Positions 14,110 to 25,700 of a stretch of DNA of 64,000 nucleotides are shown piece by piece. The position numbers and the translations under genes were made by a program. A model generated the notes under the pieces. That model made no database searches, was not told the origin of the DNA, and saw only the letters and a list, made by a program, of their open reading frames with translations. Source of the stretch: CAVVSQ01 sp963848825 (GTDB lineage Bacteria > Planctomycetota > Planctomycetia > Gemmatales > Gemmataceae); contig CAWKFA010000008.1 of NCBI GenBank assembly GCA_963848825.1, positions 744,001-808,000 of the forward strand, given 5' to 3'. Each line of letters starts with the position of its first letter. Position 1 is the first letter of the stretch.

Positions 14110-14976
14110 TCAGGCCGAGCGATGCCGGCCGTGGCTTTTGGCGCCGGGCTTGGAACGAAGCTCCACGCTCTTCTTGAGTGCGTCCATCAAGTTCACCACG
14201 TCCGGCGGCCCTTCATCAGCGGGCGGCACAATCTCCTCGCCATGCTTCTTCGCCTCGATGAGTTCCTTTACCTTCTCACGATAGGGGTCTTGATACTTGG
14301 CGAAATCGAAGTCATCGCGTGACCATTCCTCGATGAGCGTCTGCGCGAGCCGCACTTGACGCGCGATGGCCTTCGGTTTTTTTAACGCCACCGCGATTTT
14401 GTGCGCCGGTCGAATTTCCGCTTCATAATTAAGCATGGCCATGTGCAAAATGCCTTCGAGAGGGCGTATAAGCACGATCTGGTCCTTGCCCGAAAAAACA
14501 ACCTGTCCAATCCCGTAACGTTTCTCGACCTCCATGGCCTCGACCATGACAGCATAGGGCTCCTGCGCCGCGGACCCCGACGGCACCAGGTAATACATGC
14601 GCCCGTCGAAATAAAGGGGATCGATCGTATCTGGACTGACGAAGGCTTCCACCTTGAGCGCCCGATCGCTCTCGCTACGCAATTTCTCCAGCTCGTCGGG
14701 ACGTACTTCCACGTATTTGCCCTTCTGGTATTCGTAGGCGGAGATAATCTCATCACTGCTGACTTCCCCGTGGATGGGGCAGGTTTTCTTGTATTGGATG
14801 CGCTTGTGGCAATCAGCATGAACCTGGTGAAAATGAATGTCGCTATGCTGCTTGTCGAGCGCGTTGAAAGCTTCGACTTGAAAAGTCACCAGACCGAAAC
14901 TCAGCTGCCCGCGCCAGCCGGCGCGCGCTTTACCGGCCTGACTGGATTTGGTCTTCTTGGTTTTGAGCTTGGGCAT
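14110..14976 (-). CDS. ku: Non-homologous end-joining protein Ku
   Basis: 288 aa from ATG 14976; a longer frame to 15048 has no better start. The Ku core is clear: GWRGQLSFGLVTFQVEAFNA, then CHKRIQYKKTCPIHGEVSSD, KGKYVEVRPDELEKL and LIEEWSRDDFDFAKYQDPYR. Ku forms a homodimeric ring on DNA ends and recruits LigD. The C-terminus is a basic/polar tail (KPGAKSHGRHRSA). No ligD is in the window. The gene is divergent from a histone-like gene with about 180 bp between them. Confidence 0.93.
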   Translation of the reverse strand: MPKLKTKKTKSSQAGKARAGWRGQLSFGLVTFQVEAFNALDKQHSDIHFHQVHADCHKRIQYKKTCPIHGEVSSDEIISAYEYQKGKYVEVRPDELEKLRSESDRALKVEAFVSPDTIDPLYFDGRMYYLVPSGSAAQEPYAVMVEAMEVEKRYGIGQVVFSGKDQIVLIRPLEGILHMAMLNYEAEIRPAHKIAVALKKPKAIARQVRLAQTLIEEWSRDDFDFAKYQDPYREKVKELIEAKKHGEEIVPPADEGPPDVVNLMDALKKSVELRSKPGAKSHGRHRSA

Positions 14977-15154
14977 GGCGTTCTCTGGTAGGGGAATGCT
15001 GTTTCTCATTAGCGGCCAATCAGGGGCACTTAAGTTTAATGAAGGCATAATTTGTGCCGGCCACGACCCCCGAGAGCCAGGACTTCGGGGACGTATGGCG
15101 GCAAGTTTGTAAAGTAGCAGGGTGAGTCACCATCCAATTAGCAAGGAGCCAGCA

Positions 15155-15532
15155 ATGGCGAAGTCCAAAAAGAACACAGGCGACAAAAAAGACACTGCCA
15201 TGCCCGATCTCTCCACCGTGGGCGGAGTGGCGGCGGGTGCGGCCATGGGTTCAATCCTCGGGCCGCTAGGGGCCGCCGTCGGTGCTCTTGTCGGCGGCGT
15301 CGCGGGCAGAAACGCGAGCGCGAAAGGCTCGAAGAAGGCGTCCGCTACCGTTACTGCTGTCAAAAAGAAAGTCGTCAAGGCGGCGACAGCAGCGAAAAAA
15401 GTCGTAAAAGCAGCGGTGAAGAAAACGGCAGGCAAGCCGGCTGCACGCAAGTCGGTTGCAGGCAAGTCGGCGGGCGGCAAAAAAGGCGCCGTGAAAGCGG
15501 GGGCCAAGAAAACAGCGAAAAAGCAGAAGTGA
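15155..15532 (+). CDS. Lys/Ala-rich histone H1-like protein with glycine zipper
   Basis: 125 aa, with ribosome site AAGGAG before ATG 15155. Residues about 20-50 form a Gly/Ala-rich zipper (GGVAAGAAMGSILGPLGAAV). The rest is a Lys/Ala repeat tail (KKKVVKAATAAKKVVKAAVK) like histone H1 or bacterial HC1 proteins. The tail should bind DNA; the zipper could associate with membranes or self-assemble. It is divergent from ku, so the two may share a control region. Confidence 0.65.
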   Translation: MAKSKKNTGDKKDTAMPDLSTVGGVAAGAAMGSILGPLGAAVGALVGGVAGRNASAKGSKKASATVTAVKKKVVKAATAAKKVVKAAVKKTAGKPAARKSVAGKSAGGKKGAVKAGAKKTAKKQK

Positions 15533-15560
15533 ACCGACTCACCCTATAGTTTGGACGCTC

Positions 15561-16070
15561 GTGAAAGCCAAGGTCCCCGCTGTCAACACGCTGCGATTTA
15601 CGGAGTTGCCGGATGGCGTGGTCATCCAGTGTCGGCCCGTGAGTCCTGTCAGCGGGGCGCTCACGGGATTACTGCTGCTGGCGGGTATTGTGGGCATGGC
15701 GTGGCAGGCTTTCGCGACCGACGAGGGTGGTAGTTGGCTGGGATTCTGCGGCGGTACGTTTTTTCTGGTGCTTGTTTTCGGGATCATACCATTCGCCTGT
15801 CTCCACAGCCAGCGGCTCAAGTTATCCGATGAGGGGCTCGAAAGCCGGCTTACTTTTCTCGGCGTGCCCGTCTGGCGCAGTTTCGTGGCCATGCGGGACA
15901 TTCAGTCGCTGGATAGTGTCTGGGGTGGCTCGGAGGATGGCGGTGGCATGCGCTTGCTCATTCGCACGCCTGGCCGCGAGATCCAGTGGGGCGTCCGCGC
16001 CGAGGATGACGAAGTTATCTCCCTGGCGCGCCGACTCAACGGCTCGTTGAAACGCTTTCGCGCTTCCTGA
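15561..16070 (+). CDS. Two-helix membrane protein, unknown function
   Basis: 169 aa from GTG 15561. Two adjacent helices, VSGALTGLLLLAGIVGMAWQ and LGFCGGTFFLVLVFGIIPFA, lie in the first 80 residues. A soluble C-terminal domain of about 85 residues follows (RLKLSDEGLESRLTFLGVPV, REIQWGVRAEDDEVISLARR), resembling a PH-like fold by pattern only. It starts 28 bp after the histone-like gene and may be co-transcribed. Confidence 0.6.
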   Translation: MKAKVPAVNTLRFTELPDGVVIQCRPVSPVSGALTGLLLLAGIVGMAWQAFATDEGGSWLGFCGGTFFLVLVFGIIPFACLHSQRLKLSDEGLESRLTFLGVPVWRSFVAMRDIQSLDSVWGGSEDGGGMRLLIRTPGREIQWGVRAEDDEVISLARRLNGSLKRFRAS

Positions 16071-16073
16071 CGC

Positions 16074-17222
16074 TCAGGCCGCCAGTCGTTGGGCTGGCGC
16101 CTGGGCCGCTGACCTGCGCTGCTTGAGTCGTTTGGCGAATTCGACGCTAGGCTTTTCGACCAAGCGGTAGAGCACCTCGGCCGCCAGCAGGCTGGCTGCC
16201 AGCGCGAGAGCGATGAATACCAATGTGGTGGCGAACGATGGCGCCCGCTCGGTAAGCCGCCACATGATGTTCATGACGCGCGAGCCCACAATAGTGTGGA
16301 CGAGATAGAGGCTATAGGACAGGCGGCCGACATATTGCAAGGGGCGCGCAGCCAGCCAGTCGTGCAGGTGCCCGGCACTGGCAGTGCCGACGATGGCCAG
16401 GGCGGTAGCCAGGCCCACGGCTGCCCGATAATCCCACCTCAGCAAAAGACAAGCTGCTATCGAGCCGGCATAAGCCGCCAGCCAAACTTTTGGGATGCGC
16501 CCCAGGTACGTCCAGGCAACCAGTACGCCTAGCTGGAAGAGATACCAGTGTTCGACAAACAACCCTGGCAGTGGTTCGGGCAGGACCTGGAAGCGAATGA
16601 GCAGCGACCAGGCCGAGAGCGCTACCAGTGCCGCCCCCATGGCCAGCTGGCCGGCGGGTAGGCGCTGCGCCAGCCACCAGATGGCGATGAAGGTCAAATA
16701 AAACTGGATTTCGATGCAAAGGGTCCAGGCCACCGGCACGATGGGGTGAATATCGAGAAAGTCCTGCAAATAGACCATGTTGACGAGGCAATCCGTCCAG
16801 GCCGTCGGCAAATAAGCGGAGCTGTCGCGCAGCAGCACCCGCGACAAGGCGGCGCAGAGAAGAGCCAGCACGATGGTGGCGAAATAGGGGGGATCAAGAC
16901 GGAGCGATCGCCGGGCGATGAAGACGCCGGCATTTTTGGCCGTTGGCTCCAGGTGGCGCAAACTATAAGCAATGACAAACCCGCTGATGACAAAGAAAAT
17001 GTCGACGCCGCAGTTGCCGTGATGGGCGAGGAACTCGAAGGCACCGCGCAGCGTGGCACCGGTGCTCGCCGGCGCTGCCGGATAATGCACCGTGAAATGG
17101 TAAAGCGTGACCGCCAACGCGGCGATGCCGCGCAGGGCGTCGATGAAAAGTAAACGCGGCGCGGTGGTGGCTGGAACCATGGCCGATGGCAGCGGCTGGC
17201 GATTGGTCATGGCGCCTTGCAT
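16074..17222 (-). CDS. Acyltransferase 3 (OafA/YrhL-type) membrane protein
   Basis: 382 aa with about ten hydrophobic segments. The signature FIDALRGIAALAVTLYHF near residue 30 carries the conserved Arg and His, and NCGVDIFFVISGFVIAYSLR follows. This family O-acetylates or O-acylates surface sugars, using an acyl-CoA donor at the membrane. The start is the ATG at 17222, with a second possible ATG a few codons in. It is divergent from the oxidoreductase at 17414. Confidence 0.85.
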   Translation of the reverse strand: MQGAMTNRQPLPSAMVPATTAPRLLFIDALRGIAALAVTLYHFTVHYPAAPASTGATLRGAFEFLAHHGNCGVDIFFVISGFVIAYSLRHLEPTAKNAGVFIARRSLRLDPPYFATIVLALLCAALSRVLLRDSSAYLPTAWTDCLVNMVYLQDFLDIHPIVPVAWTLCIEIQFYLTFIAIWWLAQRLPAGQLAMGAALVALSAWSLLIRFQVLPEPLPGLFVEHWYLFQLGVLVAWTYLGRIPKVWLAAYAGSIAACLLLRWDYRAAVGLATALAIVGTASAGHLHDWLAARPLQYVGRLSYSLYLVHTIVGSRVMNIMWRLTERAPSFATTLVFIALALAASLLAAEVLYRLVEKPSVEFAKRLKQRRSAAQAPAQRLAA

Positions 17223-17413
17223 GAAATTGCCGTTGTTTATTGGTGCAATCCTTGGCCCCGCCAGCAGCGGTCCAGAGGCCCTTGTTTACCGACACCGGTC
17301 GGCGCGGTAGGAACTACCATAGACCCTGGCAGCGCGGCAAGGGCAATCCGTATCATAACTTCGCAAGTTCGCATCGATCCCTGATCGCCCGCGGCACCCA
17401 CAGGAGATGAACC

Positions 17414-18772
17414 ATGAATCGGCGTGACTTTCTGGAAACGAGCGCGGCGGGACTGACTCTCGCCGCGTCGGCGCAAGCAGGGGCACAGCAGGCGGCGCAG
17501 CCGGCCGCGGAGGGGGCGGAGCGGCCCAAACGCGTGGGCCTCATCGGTTGCGGCTGGTATGGCAAGGCGGATCTGTTGCGGCTCATCCAGGTGTCGCCCG
17601 TCGAGGTGGTCTCCCTCTGCGACGTGGATAGCCGTATGCTCGATGAAGCCGCGGCGCTGGTCGCCACCCGGCAGCGCAACCAACAACGGCCGCGCACGTA
17701 TGCGGACTATCGCGAGATGCTGCGGCAACGGAACCTCGATATCGTCCTCATCGCCACGCCGGACCACTGGCACGCGCTGACGATGATCGCGGCGGTGGAA
17801 GCCGGGGCCGATGTTTACGTGCAAAAGCCGATCAGCGTCGATATTGTCGAGGGGCAGGCGATGCTCGCGGCGGCGCGGCGGCACAACCGCGTCGTCCAGG
17901 TCGGCACGCAGCGGCGCAGCACGCCGCATATCATCGAGGCCAAGGAGCGGTTTATCGATACCCGCCTCCTCGGCAACGTGGCACATGTCGAGATTTATTG
18001 CTATTACCAGATGCGGACCCGCGACAATCCCGCGGACTCCATGCCGCCGGCCAACCTCGATTACGAAATGTGGACCGGCCCGGCGCCGATGCGGCCCTAC
18101 AACCGCCTCGTGCATCCGCGCAGCTGGCGAGCGTTCATGGAGTACGGCAACGGCATCGTCGGCGATATGTGCATTCACATGCTGGACATGGTCCGCTGGA
18201 TGCTCGGCATGGGTTGGCCCCGCTCGGTGAGCTCATCGGGAGGCATCCTGGTCGACCGCAACAGCAAGGCCAATATCACCGACACGCAGGGCGCCACCTT
18301 TGACTATGGCGACCGGCAAATCGTCTGGCAACATCGAACCTGGGGACAGCCGCCTGATGCCGCCTATCCCTGGGGAGCAACGCTTTACGGCGATCGCGGC
18401 ACCTTGAAGGTGAGCGTGCAGAGCTATGACTTTATCCCCGCCGGCCGCGGCGAACGTGTCCACAAGGACGTGGTGATGGAACTCGATCAGTATCCCGAGG
18501 ACCGCACCGAACGCGATCTGGAGCGGCACGTGGCACCCGCCATCCGCGGCCACATGCGCAACTTGCTGGAAGCTATCCGCACGCGCGGCCGGCCCGTGGC
18601 CGACATCGAGCAAGGCCATATCTCCACGGCAACGTGCATCCTGGCCAACCTGGCGCAAAAGCTCAATCGCACCCTGACCTGGGACGCCGAACACCAGCGC
18701 GTCGTCGGCGACGACGAAGCCAACCGGCTCCTGCGCCGACCCTACAGGGCGCCGTGGGTTCATCCGGAATAA
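17414..18772 (+). CDS. Gfo/Idh/MocA-family oxidoreductase with Tat signal
   Basis: 452 aa. MNRRDFLETSAAGLTLAASA is a twin-arginine signal, so the folded enzyme is exported with its nicotinamide cofactor. RVGLIGCGWYGKADLL is the Rossmann motif, DHWHALTMIAAVEAGADVYV then QKPIS is the family EKP-type motif, and GIVGDMCIHMLDMVRWMLG contains the usual active-site His region. Such proteins are numerous in planctomycetes and act on sugars or inositol-like compounds; the substrate is unknown. The ribosome site ACAGGAGATGA precedes the ATG. Confidence 0.9.
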   Translation: MNRRDFLETSAAGLTLAASAQAGAQQAAQPAAEGAERPKRVGLIGCGWYGKADLLRLIQVSPVEVVSLCDVDSRMLDEAAALVATRQRNQQRPRTYADYREMLRQRNLDIVLIATPDHWHALTMIAAVEAGADVYVQKPISVDIVEGQAMLAAARRHNRVVQVGTQRRSTPHIIEAKERFIDTRLLGNVAHVEIYCYYQMRTRDNPADSMPPANLDYEMWTGPAPMRPYNRLVHPRSWRAFMEYGNGIVGDMCIHMLDMVRWMLGMGWPRSVSSSGGILVDRNSKANITDTQGATFDYGDRQIVWQHRTWGQPPDAAYPWGATLYGDRGTLKVSVQSYDFIPAGRGERVHKDVVMELDQYPEDRTERDLERHVAPAIRGHMRNLLEAIRTRGRPVADIEQGHISTATCILANLAQKLNRTLTWDAEHQRVVGDDEANRLLRRPYRAPWVHPE

Positions 18773-18778
18773 GGGGTG

Positions 18779-18812
18779 AGGGGCGAGAAGATTTTGCTTA
18801 CTTCTCGCCCCT
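18779..18812 (+). terminator. Hairpin after the oxidoreductase gene
   Basis: AGGGGCGAGAAG pairs with CTTCTCGCCCCT around a short loop, seven bases after the stop codon. There is no strong T-run after it, so it may act in both directions between convergent genes. Confidence 0.6.
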
Positions 18813-18825
18813 GGCCACTCGCCAG

Positions 18826-19513
18826 CTAGTTCGTCTTCTGGGTTTGGGTTGAGGAGATTTGATTGCGCCACAAGCTGGCGGGGGCTTTTTCGTTGATTAT
18901 GGAGATGGGGGCGGGCTGGGCGTAGATGGCGCCGCCCTTGGCCGGTTTGTAGCACGCCCTTAATTCCACGCGGGTGACTTCCGGCCGCACGGATGGCCAG
19001 GGCAGAAAGATCGTATAGCCCCAGCCGAGCTTGTTGTCCTGACGGAGCAGCTTGGCCAGGTCCGTTTGACTCAATTCCCAGCTTTCCAGCCGTTCCGGCG
19101 GCGTGCCGGACTGCACGTGACTGATGTCATACATATCGACGGACAGGCCGCCGTCACCCTTTTGCGCGCGAAATTCCGAGTTCATAAGGTAAAGCCGGCC
19201 GGCCAAACCGGGCAAAGGTCTTCCTGCGTTGACGACGTCCTGCGCCTCATGAATGCGCAGCGTCCCAGAAGGTGACGACTTGCGCTGGAATGGGCGCGTC
19301 CTGGTGGCCGCCAAGCCAGGGCTGGTCGGTCACGCAACCCGATGCCATCAGCACCAGCCCAAGCATCAGGAGTTGGCCCAGGCGCCTGGCACGCAGTCCA
19401 CTGTGTACAGACGAGCTGGGTACCGACGAGTTGTTTTCTTGGGCTGCGCCAGTCACGAGAAGGCTGTTTTGAATTGTCATCGGCTTGATCCCTTCCATGG
19501 GTAAAGTCCGCAA
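18826..19513 (-). CDS. Lipoprotein, conserved planctomycete type, frameshifted
   Basis: Two frames form one protein. The first carries a lipoprotein signal (LGQLLMLGLVLMASGCVTD) and ends at VVTFWDA. The second resumes at RIHEAQDVVNAGRPLPGLAG, continues RLYLMNSEFRAQKGDGGLSV and GWGYTIFLPWPSVRPEVTRV. The break is at about 19262, where one extra base separates WD from RIHE. The DVVNxGxPLPGLAGRLYL pattern recurs in uncharacterised planctomycete lipoproteins. The 5' start (ATG 19513 or 19480) is uncertain. Confidence 0.6.
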
Positions 19514-19531
19514 CTGCCTAAGTGCGGTCGG

Positions 19532-19611
19532 AAAAAAAGGGGTCAGACCCCCTCAATACCCGGCAAAAGCGTTGGAAATCTGTTCGCTTCAAGGGGTCTG
19601 ACCCCTTTTTT
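19532..19611. repeat. Inverted pair of GGGGTC(A/T)GACCCC palindromes
   Basis: AAAAAAAGGGGTCAGACCCC and AAGGGGTCTGACCCCTTTTT lie 40 bases apart; each is itself a palindrome, and the pair is inverted. It resembles dispersed REP/BIME-type elements and can serve as a two-way terminator between the lipoprotein gene and gspD. Confidence 0.65.
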
Positions 19612-19704
19612 CCCGAACGCTCTAAGAGATTCTCGGGACCTGAGCAAGGAGCGAACAGGCGTCACGCCCGAGAGCGTGACGCCCATTGCGCCCATCACCA
19701 GGTA

Positions 19705-22700
19705 TCAAGGCGATTGGTAATTCATGCCGGTCTGCTGAATCACCGGGCCGGTGCCGCGGGGCTCGACCCGCTGCATGTTCGGCTGCGTACTGGCCGGTTG
19801 CATATACTGGACAGGCTGGACAGGCTGGCTGCCGGTATAGGGGCTGGTTGTCACGACCGATTGATTGGCCGGGATGCCCACGAACTGGCCATTCTGGTTG
19901 GTTACATACTGGACATTCGGGGCCGCCACGTACTGGCCAGTCGGGGCCGCCGACTGCATGGGTTGCGGCATGAGGCCCGGAGCCGGAGAGTAGTTCGCCG
20001 TGGTCGGCTGCACGTAGATCGTCTGCTGCGGCGCCGAGCTCTGGGCCGGCAGGATCGTCGGTATCGGCTGAGGAACGACCGGCAACGTTTGCGGTGCCCG
20101 GCTTTCCTCGACCCGCGTACCCGTTGTCCTGGGCATGATCGGCGTCACGCAATCCCCGCCCTGACAGGGGCCAAAAGCTCCGCCCGTCATGGCATCCAGG
20201 GCATTGGGCCCCTGGAACCTGAGCACGTCGTTGACGGCCCAGTGCATCTTGCCGGCTTCCTCGGCGAGGAGACGATCGGCGTCGGCCCGGCAGCGCCACG
20301 ATATGCGGCGTCATGATGAAGATGAGCTCTTTCTGGTTTTTGTTATGGGTGCGATAGCGGAACAGGGCGCCGACGCCAGGCAAGTCGCCCAGGATCGGAA
20401 TCTTGTTCTCGTTCTTGTTATCGCTCTTGGAGAGGAGACCGCCCAGGGCGATGGTTTGGCCATCGTAGGCCGTGACCGTGGTTTCCACGTGCTGGACATC
20501 GAGAACGGTGCCGAGGGCGCCATTGCCGAGGTTTAGCGGCGTGGGATCGACCGCGGAGACTTCCGGAATGATACGCATCAGGATTTGCCCGTCGGGCATG
20601 ATCTTGGGCGTAACTTGCATGACGACGCCGACTGCCTGGCGGACGATGTTTTGCGTGACGCCGGCACCGACGACCACCGTCGAGCTGGCGATCAGCGGAA
20701 TGTTCTGGCCGGTGTTGATCAGGGCGGTCTGGTTATCGAGCGTCATGATCTGCGGCCGGCTGAGGATCGTCAGACGATTCTGGACGGCGAGGGCCCGCAC
20801 CAGGACGTTAAAGCTATCGCTGGCGGCGGAGAAGACAAAGCCGCCGACGCCATTGAGGGGCGATACCAGGCCGACGCCAAGGTTATTAATGCCCTGGTAG
20901 CCGACCGTGCCCGGGGAAACCACGGAGGTGTTGCCGGGCGGTATCGCGGTTTGATTGAAGGAGAAGCCAGGATTGGCAGTCGACACGAGGGCCTGGTTAA
21001 GCGTCGATGACGTGAAACCGGTGCCGCCGGACGAGGTCAAGCCGCGCTGGAAGATTACCGGCGTTTGCAGGCCGATCTGCACGCCGAACTCATCGGAGTT
21101 GGTGACGTCGACTTCCGCGATCAGGACCTGGATCATGACCTGGGGCGGCATGACGTCGAGCTCGAAGATGAGCTTCATCACCGTGTCGAAGAACTGCGGC
21201 GAAGCACTGATGAGCAGCGTATTGCTGATCGGCTCCGGCGTGATCACCACGTCGCGCTGCAGCTCCTGGAAACCCGTGAGCTGATTGCTATTGGTGTAAA
21301 TCTTGAGCTGCGCGGGCAGGAACACGTTGAGAGCCGCGGCCACGTCGGCCGCAAGGGCGTTCCGTAGCTTGTAGGCCTCGGTGCGCCGTTCCCGTGCATC
21401 GGTCGAGTCGAGTTTGTCGAGGATGGCCTGGATAACGTCCAGGTCATTGCGGCTGCCCGCGACGATGATGCTGTTGGTGCGTTCATCGACGGTCAGGCGT
21501 AGATCGATAATCGGAGCACCTTCGATCGAGATACCGTTGACGGTCAACTGCAGGGGCTTGGCCGTCGTGGCTCCGAGGGTGCCGGTGCCGAGTGCACCGC
21601 CGCCGCCTCCGCCTCCGCCAGTGCCGGTCGCCGTGGTGGTGCCGGTGCTGGTCAGGCCGCCCTGGTTGAGGAAGAGCTTTTGCAAGGTTGTCGCCGCCTG
21701 CACGGCATCGACCTTTCTCAGCGTGAACACCGTGACTTCTGCCCGGGCGAAGGGGGGCACATCCATTTCCCTGATGAGGGCGAGGATGAGCTCCATCGTT
21801 TTGGGCGGGGCATCGATGATGATCGAGTTCGTGCGCGGATCGGACGTGATCCGGATGTCCTCGAAGATGCCCGACTCGAAGACCTGGCCATTGGACTTCT
21901 GGCTGGACATAAACCGCAGTGCCTTGGCCTTGGTCTGCGTGGGCAGGGTGTTGTTGACGCTGGTAGCGCCAAGGGCACCCAGGCCGCCGCCGGCACCTAA
22001 TGCGCCGCAGCGCCGCCAGCACCCAAGGCACCAGCGGCTGTCGTTGGGGCCGTGAGGCCAGAGGACAGACGGATGTTTTCCGTGACCGCGTGATTGAGGA
22101 TAATGGCCAGGTCATCGGCCAGCGCGCTTCTTCAGAGGCACGATGCGCAGGTCATTGAGCGCCTTGTTGTCGTTGGCGTCGATGTGCTCAATGAGACTGC
22201 GAATCTCGAGCATGTCGCCGGGGGCCGCCTGCACAAAGATTGTGTTGGTGCCATCATCGGGGACAATGCGAATTTGGTGCTGGCCGGCGTCATTGGGGTA
22301 ACGGCTTTGGTAAAAACCCGTGATCAGGGTGGCGACGCGGCCGGCCGCCGCGTGCCGCAACTGGAATGCGACTGCCTTGGAATCGCTTCCGGATTCGCGA
22401 TCGATCATATCGATCTTCTCGCGGATGTCCTTCATGCGCAACTTGGGGGCCGCCAGAAGAAGAGCATTTTGCCGCACGATTGGGATGATCACCAGTGAGG
22501 CCGCGACGCCGCCGCCCTGGGGCGTGCCGATAGCACCGCCCGCCGCACCGGCAAGGCCACCGGCTCCACCGACACCGCCAACGCCACCAACCTGTCCACC
22601 GGGACGTGCCGTGGAAGAGGTAATCTGATTGTTGGAGAACGGTCCGACGACGACACGTGCGTAGAGCTGGTTGAGCGTGTTGGCCACGCTCGTGGCATCC

Positions 22701-25700
22701 GCGATCTTGAGCGGAATCATGGCCACTTCGACTTCGCTCTTGGCGGCTTCCGCCACGATGTACTTGATGATGGCCTCGGTCGCCGCCATGTCGGCCGGAT
22801 TATTGGTGCGGATGACCACCACGCCGAGTTGTTCAAGAGCTTCCGCGGTCACGGGCAAGCGTGGGGCTTGCAATTCCGGGCCGCCGGCTGTCGGAACCGC
22901 CTGGCCGAAGGCCGCGGCAGTAACCGGCAGGCGCGGGGCCTGCCAGTTGGAGGCGAGTTGCAGGTAATCGTTATGGCCTGCTTGCTGAACATGTTGGAAG
23001 GTGCCGGCGCCGACCTGGGCATCGACCGGGATCACGAAGGTTTCTACGCCACGGACCAGTTGGGCACCAGACGTTTCCAGGCGAGGATCGAAGAGGATCG
23101 GCTGAGGGTCATCCGTGACCCGGTAGTCGAAAAAATCCGGCCCTCGGCTCTGCATCCCAGGCCGGCCACCGCCGCCTCCACCTGGGCCGCGCCCACCACC
23201 TCCACCGGCACCACCACCTCCACCGCCAGGGCCACGACCACCGCCGCCACCACCTGGGGTAAAGACGCCAGCGCCGCCGCCGAAGCCCCCTCCACCACCA
23301 CCAAAGTTGCCACCACCACCGCCACCACCGAAGTTGCCACCGCCGCCACCGCCGTAGTTACCACCACCACCACCACCGGGCATGAAGCCGGTGCCGCCGC
23401 CGAAGGGCGAGTTGGTACGACCCGTAGTGTTGTTGGTCATGCCGCGACTCGTCGCGGAACGTCCCTGGATGGCATCCAGCGCCTGTTGCACGAGCGCGGG
23501 ATCGACGCCGTCGACGCGAACCACCTTGACGGTTTGCTTCGTGTCCTGGGCAGCGATCTCCATTTGCTCGACGAGCTTTTTCAGGTCTTCGTACATTGAC
23601 GTCGGGCAAGCCAGGATCAGGCTGTTGGTTTTGTCATCGACCCCCAGCGACAACGTCACGCCCTTGGGATTGCCGTTGGCGTCCATGTTGGTCAAGGGAG
23701 AACGCGTGGTGAACGGTCCTGAAATTTGACTTTGGTTGCGGGAGGTGTTGTTCATACTCTCGCGGTAAACGTCCTTGATGACGTAGGCCACGTCGGTCGC
23801 GTAAGCGTACTTGAGCGGCCCAATCACGAAGGTTTTAATTAGCGCCTCATTGTCGGCCGTACCGGCATCGAGCTGCTTGGACAGCAACTGGCGGATGGTC
23901 AGCATGTCGAGGGCACTGGCCTGCACGAGCAAGGCGTTGGTGGACGGATCGGCCACGACACGCACGCGTTCGACACGCGGCGCGCCTGGGGCTCCCCCGC
24001 CGCCGCCGAAGAGATTTTGCAGACCCGCCAGGCCTGGAGGAGTGTTCTGCGCCCCGACCTCCACCGCCGCCGCCGCCGGCACCTTGCTTGACGCCGTTAA
24101 AGAGCTCGTCAATGATTTTGGCGGTATCTACGGCATTGGCGTGCTTGAGGCGGATGATCTCGAAGTCGCCGGACGCGGTGTTTTGCGTCAGCAGGCGTAC
24201 GAGCTCGGTCACCATGCCCAAAGCCGCCGGATCATCACTGGAGATGATCAGCTTGTTGCCCACCGCCGTGATCGTTACCGGAGCACCGGTCTTGGCCGGC
24301 GTGTTTTTCTGTGCCTGGGGCTCTTCGGCCAGTTGGTAAACGAAATCGAATTCGCGATTGCCGAGGCGGGCCTTGGCCTTGGGCAAGGGGTCCACCTTGG
24401 GTGCTTCTTGTTTAAGCTCTTTTTTGGGCGACGAGTCGCTGCCGGGCACGATCACGCGCACGTCGCTATTGGGACGAATTTCCTTGAGCATCCTCTGAAT
24501 CGCGTCGGCCAGGGTCGCCGCGCCGCCCTTGTCGAGCGAAATGATCCGCAGGTTGCCACCCTGGATGGTGGGGTTCTCGCCAATGGCACCGATGGCCGCT
24601 TTGACTTCGGCGACCTGCTCGTCTGTGCCCTTGATGATGACGGCGTTGCGTGAAGTATCCGCTTCGAGGTACGGGGCGCCGTTCTTGGAGTCGGGGAACA
24701 GGTTCTTGAGGGTATCGACGGTGCGGCCGGCATCAAGCAGCGTGAGCATGATGAGGCCGGTCTTGGATGCCGGGGGCCGGGTGTCGTTGATCTGGGCCGC
24801 GATGAGGATTTGATCCTCCGGCGGCGCCAGCACCATGACGGTCGTGCTGTTGATGGGGGCGATCCGGATGCTCGTCGAGCCCTTGTGCATTTCCAGGAGG
24901 GCCTTGGTCACTTCCGGGGCGTTGCCTTCCTTGATCGTATAACGCTGCATGATGGGCACGCCGGCGACGAAGGGGACCGTGCCCACGTCGAGCTTGGCCA
25001 TGATCGTTTTCGCTTGCGAAATCTTGTTGGGCGGGCCGTTGACGAAGACCATGTTCGTGCGGTCGTCCGAGGTCACCGTGTAGGAACGGATTCTCGTTTG
25101 CGAATCGGCACGCATGCCGCCCATGCCGCCGCCGCCGCCGCCTTTTTTGCCGCCGCCACCGCCGCCGCTACCAAAGGAGCCGCCGAATTGGTCCAGGGCC
25201 GACATCGCGGTGCTGCCGGTGCCGCCTGCTGTGCTGCCCGTGCCGCCTGCCGTCGTCGCCGTCGGCGCCTTGATGACTTCGGTGATGGTTTTTTGTTCGC
25301 CCAGAAAGTTGCGTAAGGTGGCTTCCGCGTCGCGAGCACGGATATAAATGCACTTGTGCGCGAAGGTATCCGCCTGGCCCGTGGCCTCGTTGCCTTCTTG
25401 CAAATCAAGCTGTTGCTTGACCCGCAAAAGGTTGGCGACCGTGTCGGTCAGGATGAGCTGGTTGGCTTGATGCAGAATCACCACCTCGCCGAAGGGCCCC
25501 ATCTGCTTCTTCACTTCGGGGCCGGAGTCCTCGGCAACGAGTGCCTTGCACTGGTAAACGGTGGAAACGATCTCGGTTTTGCCATGTTTGCCGAGATCGT
25601 CGATGTCCACCCGTGCCAGCAGGGCAGGGTCGATCTTCTCGTCCGCGGCGACGATGGTGAAGGACGTGCCCCGGTTGAGCAGCGTGTACTTCTGCGCCAG

